NCBI RefSeq assembly: GCF_902459505.1
Contig: NC_047101.1
Span: forward strand, 11,037,168 to 11,101,167
Reading direction: 5' to 3'
Length of the DNA: 64,000 nt
DNA from: Geotrypetes seraphini
Taxonomy: Eukaryota; Chordata; Amphibia; Gymnophiona; Dermophiidae
In this document: positions 1 through 11,104 of the stretch, piece by piece
Position numbering within the stretch: the stretch's first letter is position 1
Layout: each line of letters begins with the position of its first letter
The notes under the pieces: generated by a model
Seen by the model: the letters and a program-made list of their open reading frames with translations, nothing else
Database searches by the model: none
What the model was told of the DNA's origin: nothing
Position numbers and translations under genes: made by a program

Positions 1-573
1 TTTCTCACAATCTTGGTTCAGTGTTCAGGCCTTATCTGTTGCAAGCAACACATTTCCTAAAATTAAGTAGACCAGCTATGATATTAAGCTATTATACTGC
101 CTTTCCCACATCTCTCGTTACAATATGCATACTACTTACTATATGACCATAATTTACTAAAATGTAACCTTGTTTTAATTGAAGTAATTTATTGCATGGA
201 ATATAAATCACGGGCCTTTTATAACTTCAAATCTTCTGTAGTGTTAGTGAGGCCCAGCTGCTATTAAACCAATGAATGCAAACTTCCCTCTGCTACTGTG
301 AATAGAAAGTATCCCTTTATTGAAACCGTGCTTGAACAGCTCATGAACAAGAGCTTCTCTGGGAGGATCCAGTAGAGCCCTTCTATTGAGAAAGCCAGAT
401 ACACCTGAAGTTAAACAAACACACATACACATTGGTACAATCCTACTTTTGTTCTATGTGTTATTGCAATATTTTGTATAATGTGTTTGTACAGAACATT
501 AGCATTCATCATGCCAAAAAAGATCATGTTTCTTCCTTCAAGGAGGCGTACCGCATCATTCCTTTAAAACTTT
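1..573. other. AT-rich sequence without recognised feature
   Basis: No protein-coding signal, tandem repeat or recognisable transposon end was seen. The short open frames here have no domain-like composition. In human, DDX46 lies upstream of C5orf24, but none of its exons was recognised here. Confidence 0.4.
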
Positions 574-1240
574 GGCCTAGATTTACTAAACTCGCTGTTG
601 TTGAGCGACCGATTCACAAAAGCTTCAGTATGTAAATGATGTGATTGAACGCACGCCCTACAGTGATCGAGACGCATGCGCAGGTCATCCTTGTTGGCTG
701 TAGATGCGATTTGCGCTAGCTCTTAGCACAGGCGAGGTCAAAGGGGGAGCGATGGCTGCAGTTTAGCTGGCCTTACGAGTGGACATTAATAAGGAATCAT
801 TTCAATTTGGCCTAGGCGCAGCCAGATTATATGGAACAGAATATGCTTGTGCAGCCAGATTATGGAACAGAACACGCTTGCAGCCAGATTGTGGAACGGA
901 ACACGCTTTTAACCCGTGGGCTAAAACCACGGGCTCGTACTGCACTGCGCTCTTTGTGGAATATATGGGGATTTACTGGGATTTCAGGGCGGCAGAGAGC
1001 AGGAGAGTCGGCAGGGACGGTAAGCGACTGGTGCAGTCACTTCATTTTGGATCGGCAAGCCCAATCGGTGTTCCTTCTGTTTTGTGAATCGTTGCCTTCC
1101 TACTTATGCATGCCATTTCCCCTCATTTGCATGGGCGGATCAGGTCAGGTGGGAGATTGATAGGCCAGGTTAGTGAATTGGGTTGAGGAACGCTCGCAAA
1201 CTGGTCGGGACACGATCGGTGAGCTTAGTGAATCTAGCCC
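574..1240. mobile_element. Non-autonomous DNA transposon with terminal inverted repeats
   Basis: The left end (GGCCTAGATTTACTAAACTC) and the reverse complement of the right end (GGGCTAGATTCACTAAGCTC) match at most positions. A TTT trinucleotide flanks both ends and may be a 3-bp target duplication. The interior is GC-rich, contains a short inverted motif around 'GTGGGCTAAAACCACGGGC', and encodes nothing convincing. A related element, sharing this core and the left end, begins near 28316. The superfamily is uncertain; a 3-bp duplication would fit PIF/Harbinger. Confidence 0.55.
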
Positions 1241-1915
1241 TTTATTTCCATATACTTTTCTGAGTCCCGTGATTCCAAGGTGACAAGCACCTTATTAATC
1301 CCTCCTCCCTATGCAGTACTTTAGATTTAGAACTAGTACTTTATAATTAGAATGTAAACCGCTGAGGTCTGTAATATGGTGAGGTGGTACAACAAATGCT
1401 AATAAACATAACATAGCTTTCCTTCTCTACGGAATTCTCAACCATGTTACCTTAATGTTGAAAGCACCTGTGCTAGATTTCAGGGCTGGCCTTAAGGTCT
1501 TATAATTTTTTTTCTCCCAGGTCTTTAAACTCAACAGATCCTGGCCCCAGCAACTGTAGTGACCCCACTTAAGGAATTCTTTACCTCTGCCCCCTTTACT
1601 CAAATTTTTTTTTTGATAGTTTTTTTTTAAGTAAATCCATTGTATCATTAATGGTTTTGCATGTTTCTCCCTGTCTTCTCACCTTTTTCTAGTAATTACT
1701 TATTTCCTCAAAGGGCAGTATAGAAAGAGAATACTATTTATGTTTTGACATACTGCTCACCTGTCCTAGCCCCGAGTGGTTTATTATATAAAATCTAAAA
1801 ACCTGTGTACAGTACGAGGGAAAGAGTATTTTAATTAATGCAAAATTAAATTGTGACGATTTAATTTTTTATTAATTAAAATAAGGCAAAATATACGTGC
1901 ATACTCTATATTTAC
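1241..1915. other. AT-rich intergenic stretch
   Basis: AT-rich sequence with poly-T runs near 1508 and 1600-1630. No gene or repeat family is recognised. Confidence 0.4.
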
Positions 1916-1919
1916 TCTC

Positions 1920-2575
1920 TCTCTTAGGGGGAGAAGAATATATGTGCATGATGGAAGAGCAGGACTTGGGTATGATTGTATGTGATGATCTTAAGGTGGC
2001 CAAACAGGTTGAAAAGGTGACGGCGAAAGCTAGGATGCTAGGTTGCATAGGGAGAGGTAGGAAAAAGGAGGTATTGATGTCCCTGTATAAGACACTGATG
2101 AGACCTCATTTAGAATATTGTGTACAATTCTGGAGGCCTCACCTTCAAAAACATATAAAAAGGATGGAGTTGGTCCAGAGGAAGGCTACTAAAATGGTGC
2201 GTAGTCTTCATCATAAGACGTATGGGGACAGACTTAAAGATCTAAATCTGTATACTATAGAGGAAAGGAGGGAGAGGGGAGATATGATAGAGATGTTTAA
2301 ATACCTACATAATGTAAATGCGCATGAGTCGAGTCTCTTTAATTTGAAAGGAAACTCTGCAATGAGAGGGCATAGGATGAAGTTAAGAAGTATTAGGTTC
2401 CGAAGTAATCTGAGGAAATACTTTTCTACAGAAAGGGTGGTAGATGCATGGAACAGTCTCCCAGAAGCGGTGGTGAGACAGAGACTGTTTGATTTCAAGA
2501 AAGCGTGGGATAGAGGAAGAGATAGTGGTTGCGGCGGATGGGCAGAGTGGAAGCCCATTTTTTGAATCAGTTTTC
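1920..2575 (+). mobile_element. CR1-type LINE, 5'-truncated fragment with reverse-transcriptase C-terminus
   Basis: The frame at 1897-2565 reads as the C-terminal part of a CR1/jockey-type reverse transcriptase. The characteristic order is RPHLEYCVQFWRPH, then a block ending QRKATKMVR, then DRLKDLNLYTIEERRERGDM, and last AERVVDAWNSLP-like sequence. Only the thumb/C-terminal part remains, so the copy is 5'-truncated as is usual for LINEs. The frame is open for about 220 codons, which suggests modest age. A close relative lies at 45430-46080, and short tails of the same family lie at 30140-30330 and, inverted, at 42360-42595. Confidence 0.85.
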
Positions 2576-2601
2576 AACTCCTAACTCCCACTCACTGCTG
2601 C

Positions 2602-3190
2602 CAGATACCTAGACCCACTGTATCATTTCCTCTACCATAATCTCCCCAACCCTGACATGTCCCGTCTAGATTCGATTGTAAGCTCTTCTGAGCGGGGACC
2701 GTCTATTGTATGTTCAAATGTCAGATACCTAGACCCACTGTATCATTTCCTCTATCATAATCTCCCCAACCCTGACATGTCCCGTCTAAATTCGACTGTA
2801 AGCTCTTCTGAGCAGGGACCGTCTATTGTATGTTCAAATGTCAGATACCTAGACCCACTGTATCATTTCCTCTACCATAATCTCCCCAACCCTGACATGT
2901 CCCGTCTAAATTCGACTGTAAGCTCTTCTGAGTGGGGACCGTCTATTGTATGTTCAAATGTCAGATACCTAGACCCACTGTATCATTTCCTCTACCATAA
3001 TCTCCCCAACCCTGACATGTCCCGTCTAAATTCGACTGTAAGCTCTTCTGAGCGGGGACCGTCTATTGTATGTTCAAATGTCAGATACCTAGACCCACTG
3101 TATCATTTCCTCTACCATAATCTCCCCAACCCTGACATGTCCCGTCTAAATTCGACTGTAAGCTCTTCTGAGCGGGGACCGTCTATTGTA
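2602..3190. repeat. 120-bp minisatellite, about 4.9 copies
   Basis: A 120-base unit begins near TCAGATACCTAGACCCACTG, ends in the TGTAAGCTCTTCTGAGC-type block and repeats five times head to tail with only a few differences per copy. The last copy breaks off at 3190, where the CpG island starts. The TGTAAGCTCTTCTGAGC block matches the tail of a SINE seen near 33172, so the unit probably arose from a SINE end. Because 120 is divisible by three, one strand keeps a long open frame (2657-3376) made of a 40-residue repeat; this is a by-product and not a gene. Confidence 0.95.
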
Positions 3191-3660
3191 CGCCTTTCCT
3201 CACATCCAGTATCTGCCGCCTCTGGGATTCTCCGAAATCCCGCATCGTTCGCGTCAGCCGTCGCCGTCGCCCCACCTTTCCCGCCCAGGCTCCTCCGGCC
3301 GCCGCACTTCCGGCGCCAGACTCGACGGCGCTGCGCATGCGCCGCCGGCCGGAGTCCTGCCCTGGCCAATCTCTAAAATGGCCGCCGAGCTGACGGGCGT
3401 CTGTTAGGCTTCGCGCTCGGCTCCCGGTGTCAGGGGTGGGGGTGGGCGGGGGGTTCTTTACCGACGCGCACGTTCCCTCCTTCTTCTTCCTTCGCTCGGG
3501 GGACGGAGCGCTTTTGCCCTCAGTTCCGCCGCGGCCGTGGAGCGCGGTGGCCGGAGGAAGCGGGCGCCGGTCAGGCTGCCGAGGAGCGGCGGGGAGCGCC
3601 AGGCCCCGGAGCAGGAGCTGCCGAAGGTGAGCGCCTCTTCCCTCGGGCCTAGGAGCCAGT
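3185..3660. promoter_or_regulatory. CpG-island promoter of C5orf24
   Basis: A sharp rise in GC and CpG content ends at a good splice donor at 3627. It contains a GCGCATGCGC-type site at about 3334-3344 (NRF1 consensus), a CACTTCCGG site (ETS type) near 3306, and AAAATGGCCGCC (YY1 type) near 3375. No TATA box is evident. These motifs are typical of broad housekeeping promoters. The factor assignments come from motif knowledge and were not tested. Confidence 0.75.
3480..3626 (+). other. C5orf24: C5orf24 non-coding exon 1 (5' end approximate)
   Basis: CpG-island sequence ends in CCGAAG|GTGAGC, a strong splice donor with the intron starting at 3627. The human gene has a 5'-UTR exon followed by one coding exon, and the only coding exon here (12625 onward) begins three bases before its ATG, so an upstream leader exon is required. 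The transcription start cannot be set from sequence alone; 3480 is a guess within the island. Confidence 0.6.
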
Positions 3661-3993
3661 TGGGGGCTTGTGGCCTTTGGTTTATACCAGTCCACAAACA
3701 CCTTCTCTATTTAGAAGTACAGGGGGGGAAAAATGGACCCTATGAGGAGGAGGCGGGGCAGGGTTTCTGAAGAGATGGAATAACTGCAATCTCTTGTCTG
3801 TCCACTAGGGCAACCCAAGAGTCCTTGACCCCCGACTTTGGGTTTTTAAAATATGATAGGAAAACAATTACTAGAGGCAATCTTATCCTGTTCAACCAAG
3901 TAATAAGTCATTTAGTGGTTAACATAGCTGGGTTAAAAAAAAAAAGTTTGGACCAGTTCCTGGAGGAAAAATTCATAGTAACAACTATAGTAG

Positions 3994-4590
3994 ATGACGG
4001 CAGATAAAGATCCGAATGGTCCATCCAGTCTGCCCAACCTGATTCAATCTAAAAATTTGTTGGGGGATTTTTTTTCCTCCTTAGCTATTTCTGGGCAAGA
4101 ATACAAAGCTTTGCCCGGTACTGTTCTTAGGTTCCAACTACTGAAGTCTCTGTCCATCTACACCCTCCAAGCCATCTACACTCCAGTCCATCTACACCAG
4201 GGGTCTCAAAGTCCCTCCTTGAGGGCTGCAATCCAGTCGGATTTTCAGGATTTCTCCCAATGAATAGGCCTGAGATCTATGTGCATGCACTGCTTTCAAT
4301 GCATATTCATTGGGGAAACCCAATGAATATGCATTGAAGCCCTCCCCAGCCCATCCTCCACCAAACGGCCATATACAGACACAGACCATGCAAGTATGTT
4401 ATTAAAGACAGACGTGTGTGTAGGGGGGTGGGGGGGGGGGAACAACTGCTTGCCTTGGGGATGGTAGCATGGAATCTTGCTACTCTTTGGGTTTTTGCCA
4501 GGTACTGGTGACCTGCATTGGCCACTGTGGAAAGAGGATACTGGGCTAGATGGATTCCATTGGTCTGAACCAGTATGACTAGTCTTATGA
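3994..4590 (-). mobile_element. CR1-type LINE 3' remnant, interrupted by a palindromic hAT-type MITE
   Basis: The block starting GACGGCAGATAAAGATCC and reading on through 'TCCAGTCTGCCCAACC' is a tail shared by several copies in this window (5100, 35067, 41850). A palindromic element beginning CAGGGGTCTCAAAG at 4198 is inserted and reads to about 4335, apparently truncated, after which LINE sequence resumes. A different CR1 tail follows at about 4470-4590 (block ending 'CCAGTATGACT'). Confidence 0.6.
4198..4335. mobile_element. Truncated palindromic hAT-type MITE
   Basis: This matches the complete copy at 46267-46440 over its left arm and centre, including the sequence around ATGCATATTCATTGGGG. 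The right arm is missing, so no target duplication can be read. Confidence 0.6.
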
Positions 4591-5094
4591 AAAGGTGACT
4601 AGGAAAATAGCTTGCTTTGATCGGTAATTCATAACGTATACAGCACTAGACCTATTTCTAATGTTACATTTCTGGTACTAATGCTAGTAAATGGTGTATA
4701 CATCTGTGGTGTTAGCATCCTACAGTTTCTGTTTCTCTTACCTGTGTGTCCATTCAGTAACGATATGAGGTGGGGTGGTTAACCAAATACTGCTATGTTA
4801 AGTAATTAGATAACTTTAAAGGGGTGTGGATTTTTTTGATTGGTTTATTTTATTTTGGACTTTCCCAAATTGTTCAAACATAGTTATGGGGCATCACTAA
4901 TGTGCTGTTTAATGCCATATTAAAGGCCGTTTTATGTGTAATTTTATTTTGTAAGTGGCTCATAAAGAAATGTTTAATCAGTTAGCATGTGAATTAGCGA
5001 GTGCAGTAGTGGTAACTTACTGTAGTGATATGGTAGTGCATGCCAACTTGTGTGGTAATTGCATGGGTTATGGGCATAGATTGCATACTGTAAC

Positions 5095-5890
5095 ATAGTA
5101 AATGATGGTAGATAAAGACTTGAATGGTCCATGTAGTCTGCCCTGTAATTACATGCATTATGATTGAATTCCTTTTTTTTCTTTGTTTCTTCTGGGCCAC
5201 AAACCTTAGAAGTCCATCCTGTACTGTCCTTAGGTTCCAACTACTGGAGTTGCCATTGAAGCTTAATCCAGCCTATCCAAACCATCTCCTTGGCATGATT
5301 CAGACCATTAAAGTTTGCCCATTCAGATTTCTAGTTGGCAATCCTCTGTGTTCATTCTTTTTTGAATTCAGTCATCGTTTTCCTCTCCATCACCTCCCTT
5401 GGGAGGGCATTCCAGGCGTCTACTACCCTCTCCATGAAAAAAGAACTTCCTAACATTACTCCTACACCTCAACCTCAAATTATGTCCTAGTTTTACCAAT
5501 TTCCTTTTCTCTGAAAAAGATTAATACCTTTCAAATATTTAAACCTCTGTATCATATGTCTCCTGTCGCTCCTCTCCTCTAGAGTACAAATATTCAGCTC
5601 TTGCAGTTTCTTCTTCTATGTCTTTTGGCTTAAACCCCTTACCATTTTTGTCATCTTTCTCTGGGTTGCTTCAAGTCTTCCCATATCCTTTGCCATTTAG
5701 GACCTCCAAAACTGAACACAATATTTCCAAGTGGGGCCTCACTAATAACCTTAGAGGGGCATCAGCACTTCCTTCTGCTACCTAGCATCCTTCTGGCTAC
5801 AGCCACCATCTGGTCACACTGCTTCGTCGCCTTCAGATCCACTTGCCTTAATGCAGTTAGTACATTGTCTTGAGGGCACCTAAGTACCAT
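5095..5890 (-). mobile_element. CR1-type LINE fragment (antisense)
   Basis: The sequence is the reverse complement of a CR1 3' region. It runs from the tail block (GTAAATGATGGTAGATAAAG) through text that translates on the - strand into degraded reverse-transcriptase C-terminus, with landmarks such as 'CATTCCAGGCGTCTACTACC' and 'CAAGTGGGGCCTCACTAATA'. No long open frame remains, so this is an older copy than the one at 1920. Confidence 0.7.
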
Positions 5891-5899
5891 CTTCAGTGC

Positions 5900-6290
5900 T
5901 GAAAATGCAGAGGTGTGCTGGGCAGTTCCTCAATTACTACACAACTTTGCTGTGTGTTAATTTTTACTAAAGTGCTAAAACTCACTGCATTTTAGTAAAA
6001 GGGTCCATAAACTGAATGAAAATGCAAAATGCTAAGGTGTAGTTTGTGTGACCAACATCCCAAATATTACTGTTTGAAAAAAATATACTAATTAGTATAG
6101 TCAAACGAGTCAACATGTTCAGCTTTAGTAACAGGCTTTAACTATGCCATAAATAAAGTGCAGCTAACCAGGCATGAAATATGAACTCCTTGGACATGAG
6201 TTTAACAACTCTCCTCCATATTGCTACATGATTTTTTGGCATTTATATGAGTACCAGAGGTGTGCTGTCAGGCAATCCAGCCAGCAGTTA
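5900..6290. other. Intron 1 sequence of C5orf24 with a short palindrome
   Basis: AT-rich intronic sequence. The only structure noticed is a small palindromic fragment around 5960-6010 ending TTTTAGTAAAAGGGTCC, which resembles the small hAT MITE ends seen elsewhere. Confidence 0.35.
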
Positions 6291-6625
6291 ATATAGTTCT
6301 GGTTGCACAAATACTGCAGTTGTTAAACATATCCCAATCTTGCATGTGATGGAAAGCGCTGAATAAACTCTGGCAGCTTTTTATCCAGCAAGATTGCTGT
6401 GCGATAGTTTCTTTTATCTTGTATCCTCACAGATTTGACTTTGACTTTTACTATTGGCTTGACTTGCCTTTTGGGACTCCTGATGCAGGTGATTAGCTGA
6501 AACACAGACCATGTTGAGTCCATGACTTGAAGATGTTTTTATGATACAATTGTTATGTATGATTTTAATTGTTTATTGACATTAAAGCATTGTTTGAAGA
6601 CCAGGCTCACTCTGCTCTCTTTTAT
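6290..6625 (+). mobile_element. Probable Penelope-like element terminal-repeat relic
   Basis: The region carries a hammerhead-like motif (6474-6521) followed by an AT-rich tail ending near ATTAAAGCATTG. This arrangement resembles the pseudo-LTR of Penelope-like elements and the relic at 61105-61330, which shares the 'GAAACACAGACC' core. No reverse-transcriptase sequence adjoins it. The limits are estimates. Confidence 0.45.
6474..6521 (+). ncRNA. Hammerhead-ribozyme-like motif (degenerate)
   Basis: GGACTC and GAGTCC pair perfectly to close helix I. CTGATG lies at the expected first core box, and GAAAC is the second core box. The position equivalent to the last A of CUGANGA is C here, so the core is imperfect and activity is doubtful. 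Penelope-like elements are known to carry such motifs in their terminal repeats. Confidence 0.45.
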
Positions 6626-7324
6626 TGGATTTGCTGTTATTTGTGCAGAGGTGACTGTCTCCATTATGGTTACAGGTAAATGCCCTGAACAATGGTATGG
6701 TATCAACAGGGATGAGACTTCTTATTCTATGACAGCTATATGTATAACTCATATATAGGAGAAAACATGATTTTTCAGTGACAACTGATTCTCTAGGGAT
6801 GAGGTCAAATAACTTGTAACACTGTAGAAAGTGGTTAACATTATGGACTTAAGTCATCTGACCTAAAAATTCTTCTGGAGGTATGTGTAACAATGAGCTG
6901 GTGGAAACATAAACTGATTTGTGAGCATGTACTCCTTGTATATAGGTTGTCCTTCTCGGGGCTTAATTTGGAGACAAAAAGGAAGTGGAGCTGTAGAGCA
7001 TGGGGTTGAGGTAGGCAGGCCAGAAGGAGCATCAGGAGAAGAGGACTGGATTAGACAGCAGAGTGACTGCATATTCATTCTGTTCTGAATGAGACGGGGA
7101 TGGGTAACTGCAGGGACGAGGACAGAGCTTGTGGGAACAGGGACAAACTTTGTCCCTGTGTCATATTCTAAAAACTTGGAACATGTTACGTTTTTACATA
7201 TAGATACTAATCTTAGACAATTTGCCAATTAACTGTAGAAGTTGGTTTTGGATTTAAATGAACTACTGTTAAATGGCATCACTTGTCTACCTTTGATGTG
7301 GCAACAAGTCTTGTCTGCTGATTA

Positions 7325-7700
7325 GACTCCTACCATCTGTACTACTAGTATTTATCATTTCTGTAGTGCTGAAAGATGTGCACAGCACTGTACATTTAAC
7401 ATTGAATAGAAGGTCCCTTCTCAGAAGAGCTTACAATCTAATTTGGACAGACAGGACATCTCGGGGTTGGGGAGTTTCTACCAGAAGGAATGAGATGATG
7501 AGTTTAGGTATCTGACAGTGAGTGGGAGTAAGAGTTGAAAGCAGCTTCAAAAAAGTGGGCTTTTAGCTTGGATTTGAATACTGCTAGAGATGACTGTTGA
7601 CTGGCAACCTGTTCTAGGCACACAGTGCAGCAAAGAAGGGACGGAATCTGGAGTTGGCAGTGGAGGAGAAGGGTACAGACGAGGGACCTGCCAGATGAAT
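7325..7700. mobile_element. SINE-like repeat remnant
   Basis: Contains a block (CAGCACTGTACATTTAACAT followed by AGAAGAGCTTACAATCTAAT) that recurs at about 35900-35970. It resembles the 3' part of a dispersed SINE or LINE tail. The downstream part is moderately GC-rich and of unknown origin. Confidence 0.45.
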
Positions 7701-7789
7701 GGAATTCACAGGGAAGAGCTTAGGAAATGTGCCTCTGTTTAGGTTTGTAATTGCAAGGCAGAGGGTTCTTGGGTGTTATGATTTACCCC

Positions 7790-7925
7790 TCGTTTTACTA
7801 AGACGCAGTACAAGTCCGGAGCACTAAATGCTCTGACGCTCAGAATTCCTGTGAGTGTAAGAGCATTTAGCACCCATGACGCTGTAGAAATCTCTCCTGC
7901 TGCTTAGTAAAAGGGGGCCTTAGTT
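7790..7925. mobile_element. Small palindromic MITE
   Basis: The ends TCGTTTTACTAAG and CTTAGTAAAAGGGGG are inverted relative to one another around a GC-richer centre with 'GCATTTAGC'. It resembles the elements at 29213, 30039 and 47843 and is probably hAT-derived, but diverged. Confidence 0.5.
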
Positions 7926-8460
7926 TTTAATCTTTTTTAAGCTTGATTGTATGAAAGGACAGATCTTTACATTCCAATCTTTATGGAGTTCTTTATCATG
8001 CATTCTGGTTTCTGTTGTAACCAATTATTAGTGGTATATTAAAATTTTTAATAAACATCATGCTCTTCATCTGAACTATTAAAATTCAGAATTTCTTTCC
8101 CTTTAAACTTTTGTGAAATTCTGCGACCTTTTTTTCTGAGCCTCCATGCCGCTTTCATCTAATCTCCTCCTATCATTATTTGCACTGGTTACTTATCTCT
8201 CTGTTGAATATTGTGTTTTGTTAATATTTACCCAGACTGGATCACACTGAATTTGAGCAGAAACTACTACTTCCAGATAGTGTTGAAGAGCAGTAGGCTA
8301 AAGACCAAGGAAACGAGGTTCAATTCTTGCTGCTACTGTTTTGACTCTGGACAAGTTGTTTCATGAAGTGGTTTGGGCACAGGGAAGTATCTTCTGTACC
8401 TGAATGTAAATTGCCTTCTTATTTACTGTTCAAGGTATGAGAGAAATTCAAGCTCCTTCA

Positions 8461-10079
8461 GGGCCAGATTCTCAAAACCTTAATGCCGTCGCTAAACTGT
8501 TTACCGATGGTTTAGCCTGTAAACATTTTAGCTGCGGATTATCAAAATGGATTATCTGTCAATAGAAGTGGCATCTCTCCCGCTGCTGACATGCAAATGG
8601 GCTCTTCAACAATCTTAAGCCATTTTCTAAAAGCGGCGTCTGCTTTTGGTGCCAGTCAGAGACTACTAGAAAGCCTGTGTTGTGATGCAGCGGGAGAGAT
8701 GCCCATTCTCTCCCACTGAATCACAACACCCATCCCCTGCAGTGGCGGAGATGCTGATTTCTCTCCTGCTGCCAGCCAACACTCCCCCCTCACAGCAGGA
8801 GAGATGCCCACACTCTCTTGCTGCCAAGAAATGCCACCTGTTCACACACCCCCTTCCCAGCAGCGGGAGAGATGCCCACACTCTCCCGCTACCAAGAAAT
8901 CCCAGCTGCATCCCACCTGCCATATAACACCTCTCCCCCTTACTTCCATATACACTTCCCCCTCCCTGTTCGCGGTTTCGATTATCTGAATTTTTTCCCC
9001 CATCCCCCCCAGAGAAAAAACAGCCCTGGGACGGAGGGAGTGGGGGAGCGATCGGAGATGGCGTGGGGGCGATTGGAGCATGGACCTTACCTGGTGGTCT
9101 AGCGGTGACATGGGGCAGGAGTGATCTTTCTACACTCCTGCCCCGTGCAGAGCCGTGCTGTGAGTTCCCGTGGTCTCATGAGATTACAACAGAGAGTTCC
9201 TGTTGTAGTCTCGTGAGACCACAGGAACTCAGCAGCATGGCTCTGCACGGGGCAGGAGTGTGGGAAGATTGCTCCTACCCTACGTCACCACTAGACCACC
9301 AGGTAAGGTCTGGGGATGGGTCAGAGCCAGCCAAAAGTTATTTGTGATTTTTCCCTATTTGCGGGCCGGCTCTGCCCCTAACCCCTGCAAATAGGGAGGG
9401 AGAAGTGTAGATGCATGGAGGGATATGGACACCCTCCTCCCAGCTGGCCTGTTTCGTCAAAAATGGGCCTTCCCCTTCCTGGTGCATCTTGGGATGCACC
9501 GGGAAGGGGCCTAAGGCCCCTCCTATGGGGCGTCCGAGTCAATCAGTGCCTTAGGCCCCTTCCCATTTTTGATGATGCAGGTCATCTGTGAGGAGGGAGT
9601 CTATTTGGAGGTAAGAGGGAGGGGGTGTTGGAGGCGGGGGGAGGTGTTCTATGGCAGGGGGGTCACTTGCCAGTGGGAGAGTGGGGGCATCTCTCTTGCT
9701 GCAGGGGGAGGGTGTCGCTGCCATTCTCGGGGGGGGGGGGTTGTTTGCTGGCAGCATGAGTTTCTTGACAGGGGGAGAGAATTGGCATCTGTCATGCTGC
9801 TGAGCAGGGTTTGTTGGTTGACAGTGGGAGAGATTGAACATCTCTCCCGCTGTTTTGTTTTGTTTTTCTTTATGCATTTTTCTGTGCTTATGCCCATCAC
9901 TATCGCCAGCGATGAGCACATGCAAATTTAGTGAATCTTTGCTGCTGTCCGCAGATTTCATTTGCATGTGTGATTTTTTATTTTTATTTTTTTAGTGGCT
10001 CGCTTTTTTCAATTCGCTATCAAAACGGCTGCGTTAGCAGACCTTCGCTTTTTAATGCGGGTGTTTGAAAATCCAGGCC
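8461..10079. mobile_element. 1.6-kb non-autonomous DNA transposon with a nested element
   Basis: The left end (GGGCCAGATTCTCAAAA) and the reverse complement of the right end (GGCCTGGATTTTCAAAC) are similar, and TCA flanks both sides as a possible 3-bp duplication. The inside is low-complexity purine/pyrimidine sequence with repeated 'GGGAGAGATGCCC' blocks and no transposase. Another element, 8953-9407, is nested inside it. Confidence 0.5.
8953..9407. mobile_element. TA-flanked MITE (Tc1/mariner-type), nested
   Basis: It begins CACTTCCCCCTCC and ends GGAGGGAGAAGTG, with TA on each side. The same ends and TA flanks occur at 16438-16798, and the left end recurs at 53590. The centre holds a second palindrome around 'GTCTCATGAGATTACAACAG'. 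There is no coding sequence. TA duplications and short inverted ends point to a Tc1/mariner-type non-autonomous family. Confidence 0.7.
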
Positions 10080-10082
10080 TCA

Positions 10083-11100
10083 GATTCTTGCCTGATTTAA
10101 TTTGGATTTTTTTTCCCTGCATCTCTTCCAAAGTATTTGTTATAAAACTTGTTTACTATCTTGCTCTGTGTGGTTTGTATGGACTCAAACAATTAACAGA
10201 AATGTGTATGTGTTCTGTCCCTTTTTTTTTTTCAGCATTAGTTTTTAGGCATTTTGCACACGTTAGGTTTGGTGGTGTGGATCAAGCAATGTATAGAAGT
10301 GAAAATCTAAATTTTCATAGGAGAATGAAATTTAAAGACTGCTCTCAGCCCTCATCATACACACAGGCACGGATAGACAAACCCTGAAAGTTGGTTTCAT
10401 TGCTATGTTTGAGCAGGGGAATGAGGAAGCGCGTGTGTGTGTGTGTTAGTCATGTGACCTAGTTAGGAATTTTGCTTCACTTTGATTATTTTTCTTGACT
10501 CAAAATTATTTCCAAATATGGTATTGACTTTTTTTTCTCTTTGGCTCTCGGTTTTTCTTTCAAAAATCAAAGCTTTTCAGTTTAATGGCCTTATTCAAAT
10601 GTTCTGCTTGAACTTTATCAATATTTTTAATTGCAATGTGAACTTTCCCCATTGAGAAGACAGCAAAACAACTATTAAAGGGTTTTACTTGGATTGATAA
10701 TTTTTCACAATTAAAGTAATATCTAAATTTTAAAAAGTTAGTAAATTTTGGCATAGTTTGCTTGAATGCTCAGAAAGCCAATTTTTGCTTTTCTGAGAAC
10801 TAATCCTTGTTTTAATTAGCCAGGCATTTCTTGCTAAACACATGGTTAATAAATTGCACTTAATGTAGATTGTAGTAATTATTCTTGCCCTGTCCTCTGC
10901 ATGTGAGTCTTATTGTACATGAAGTGGCTTATGGACAAAAGAGAGCTAGTGTACTTGTCAGTATTAGCATTATCTATTTCAACCATCATATGTTGCAAGT
11001 TCTGCATTTTTCAAATCTGTTTTTATTAGTTTCCTGTTAGACCATTAGTTATAGATTCTTGTCCACTACATCTTTACAGTTAACGTATCACCTTGAAAGA
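10083..11100. other. C5orf24 intron 1, unannotated part
   Basis: AT-rich intron sequence. A short (GT)n run lies at about 10430-10447. Nothing else was recognised. Confidence 0.4.
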
Positions 11101-11104
11101 CAAG

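Noticed and set aside
2602-3190. CRISPR-like array
   Set aside because: The repeats are contiguous with no unique spacers, and the genome is vertebrate.
1-3200. DDX46 3' exons (expected upstream neighbour)
   Set aside because: No DDX46-like coding sequence was recognised on either strand; the region is filled with repeats.
2657-3376. 239-residue open frame with a 40-residue repeat
   Set aside because: It is a by-product of the 120-bp minisatellite, whose unit length is divisible by three; it runs into the CpG island without a domain or splice signal.
3183-3701. 172-residue frame on the - strand over the CpG island
   Set aside because: GC-rich composition removes stop codons in CpG islands; no recognisable protein is present and the + strand carries the C5orf24 leader exon.
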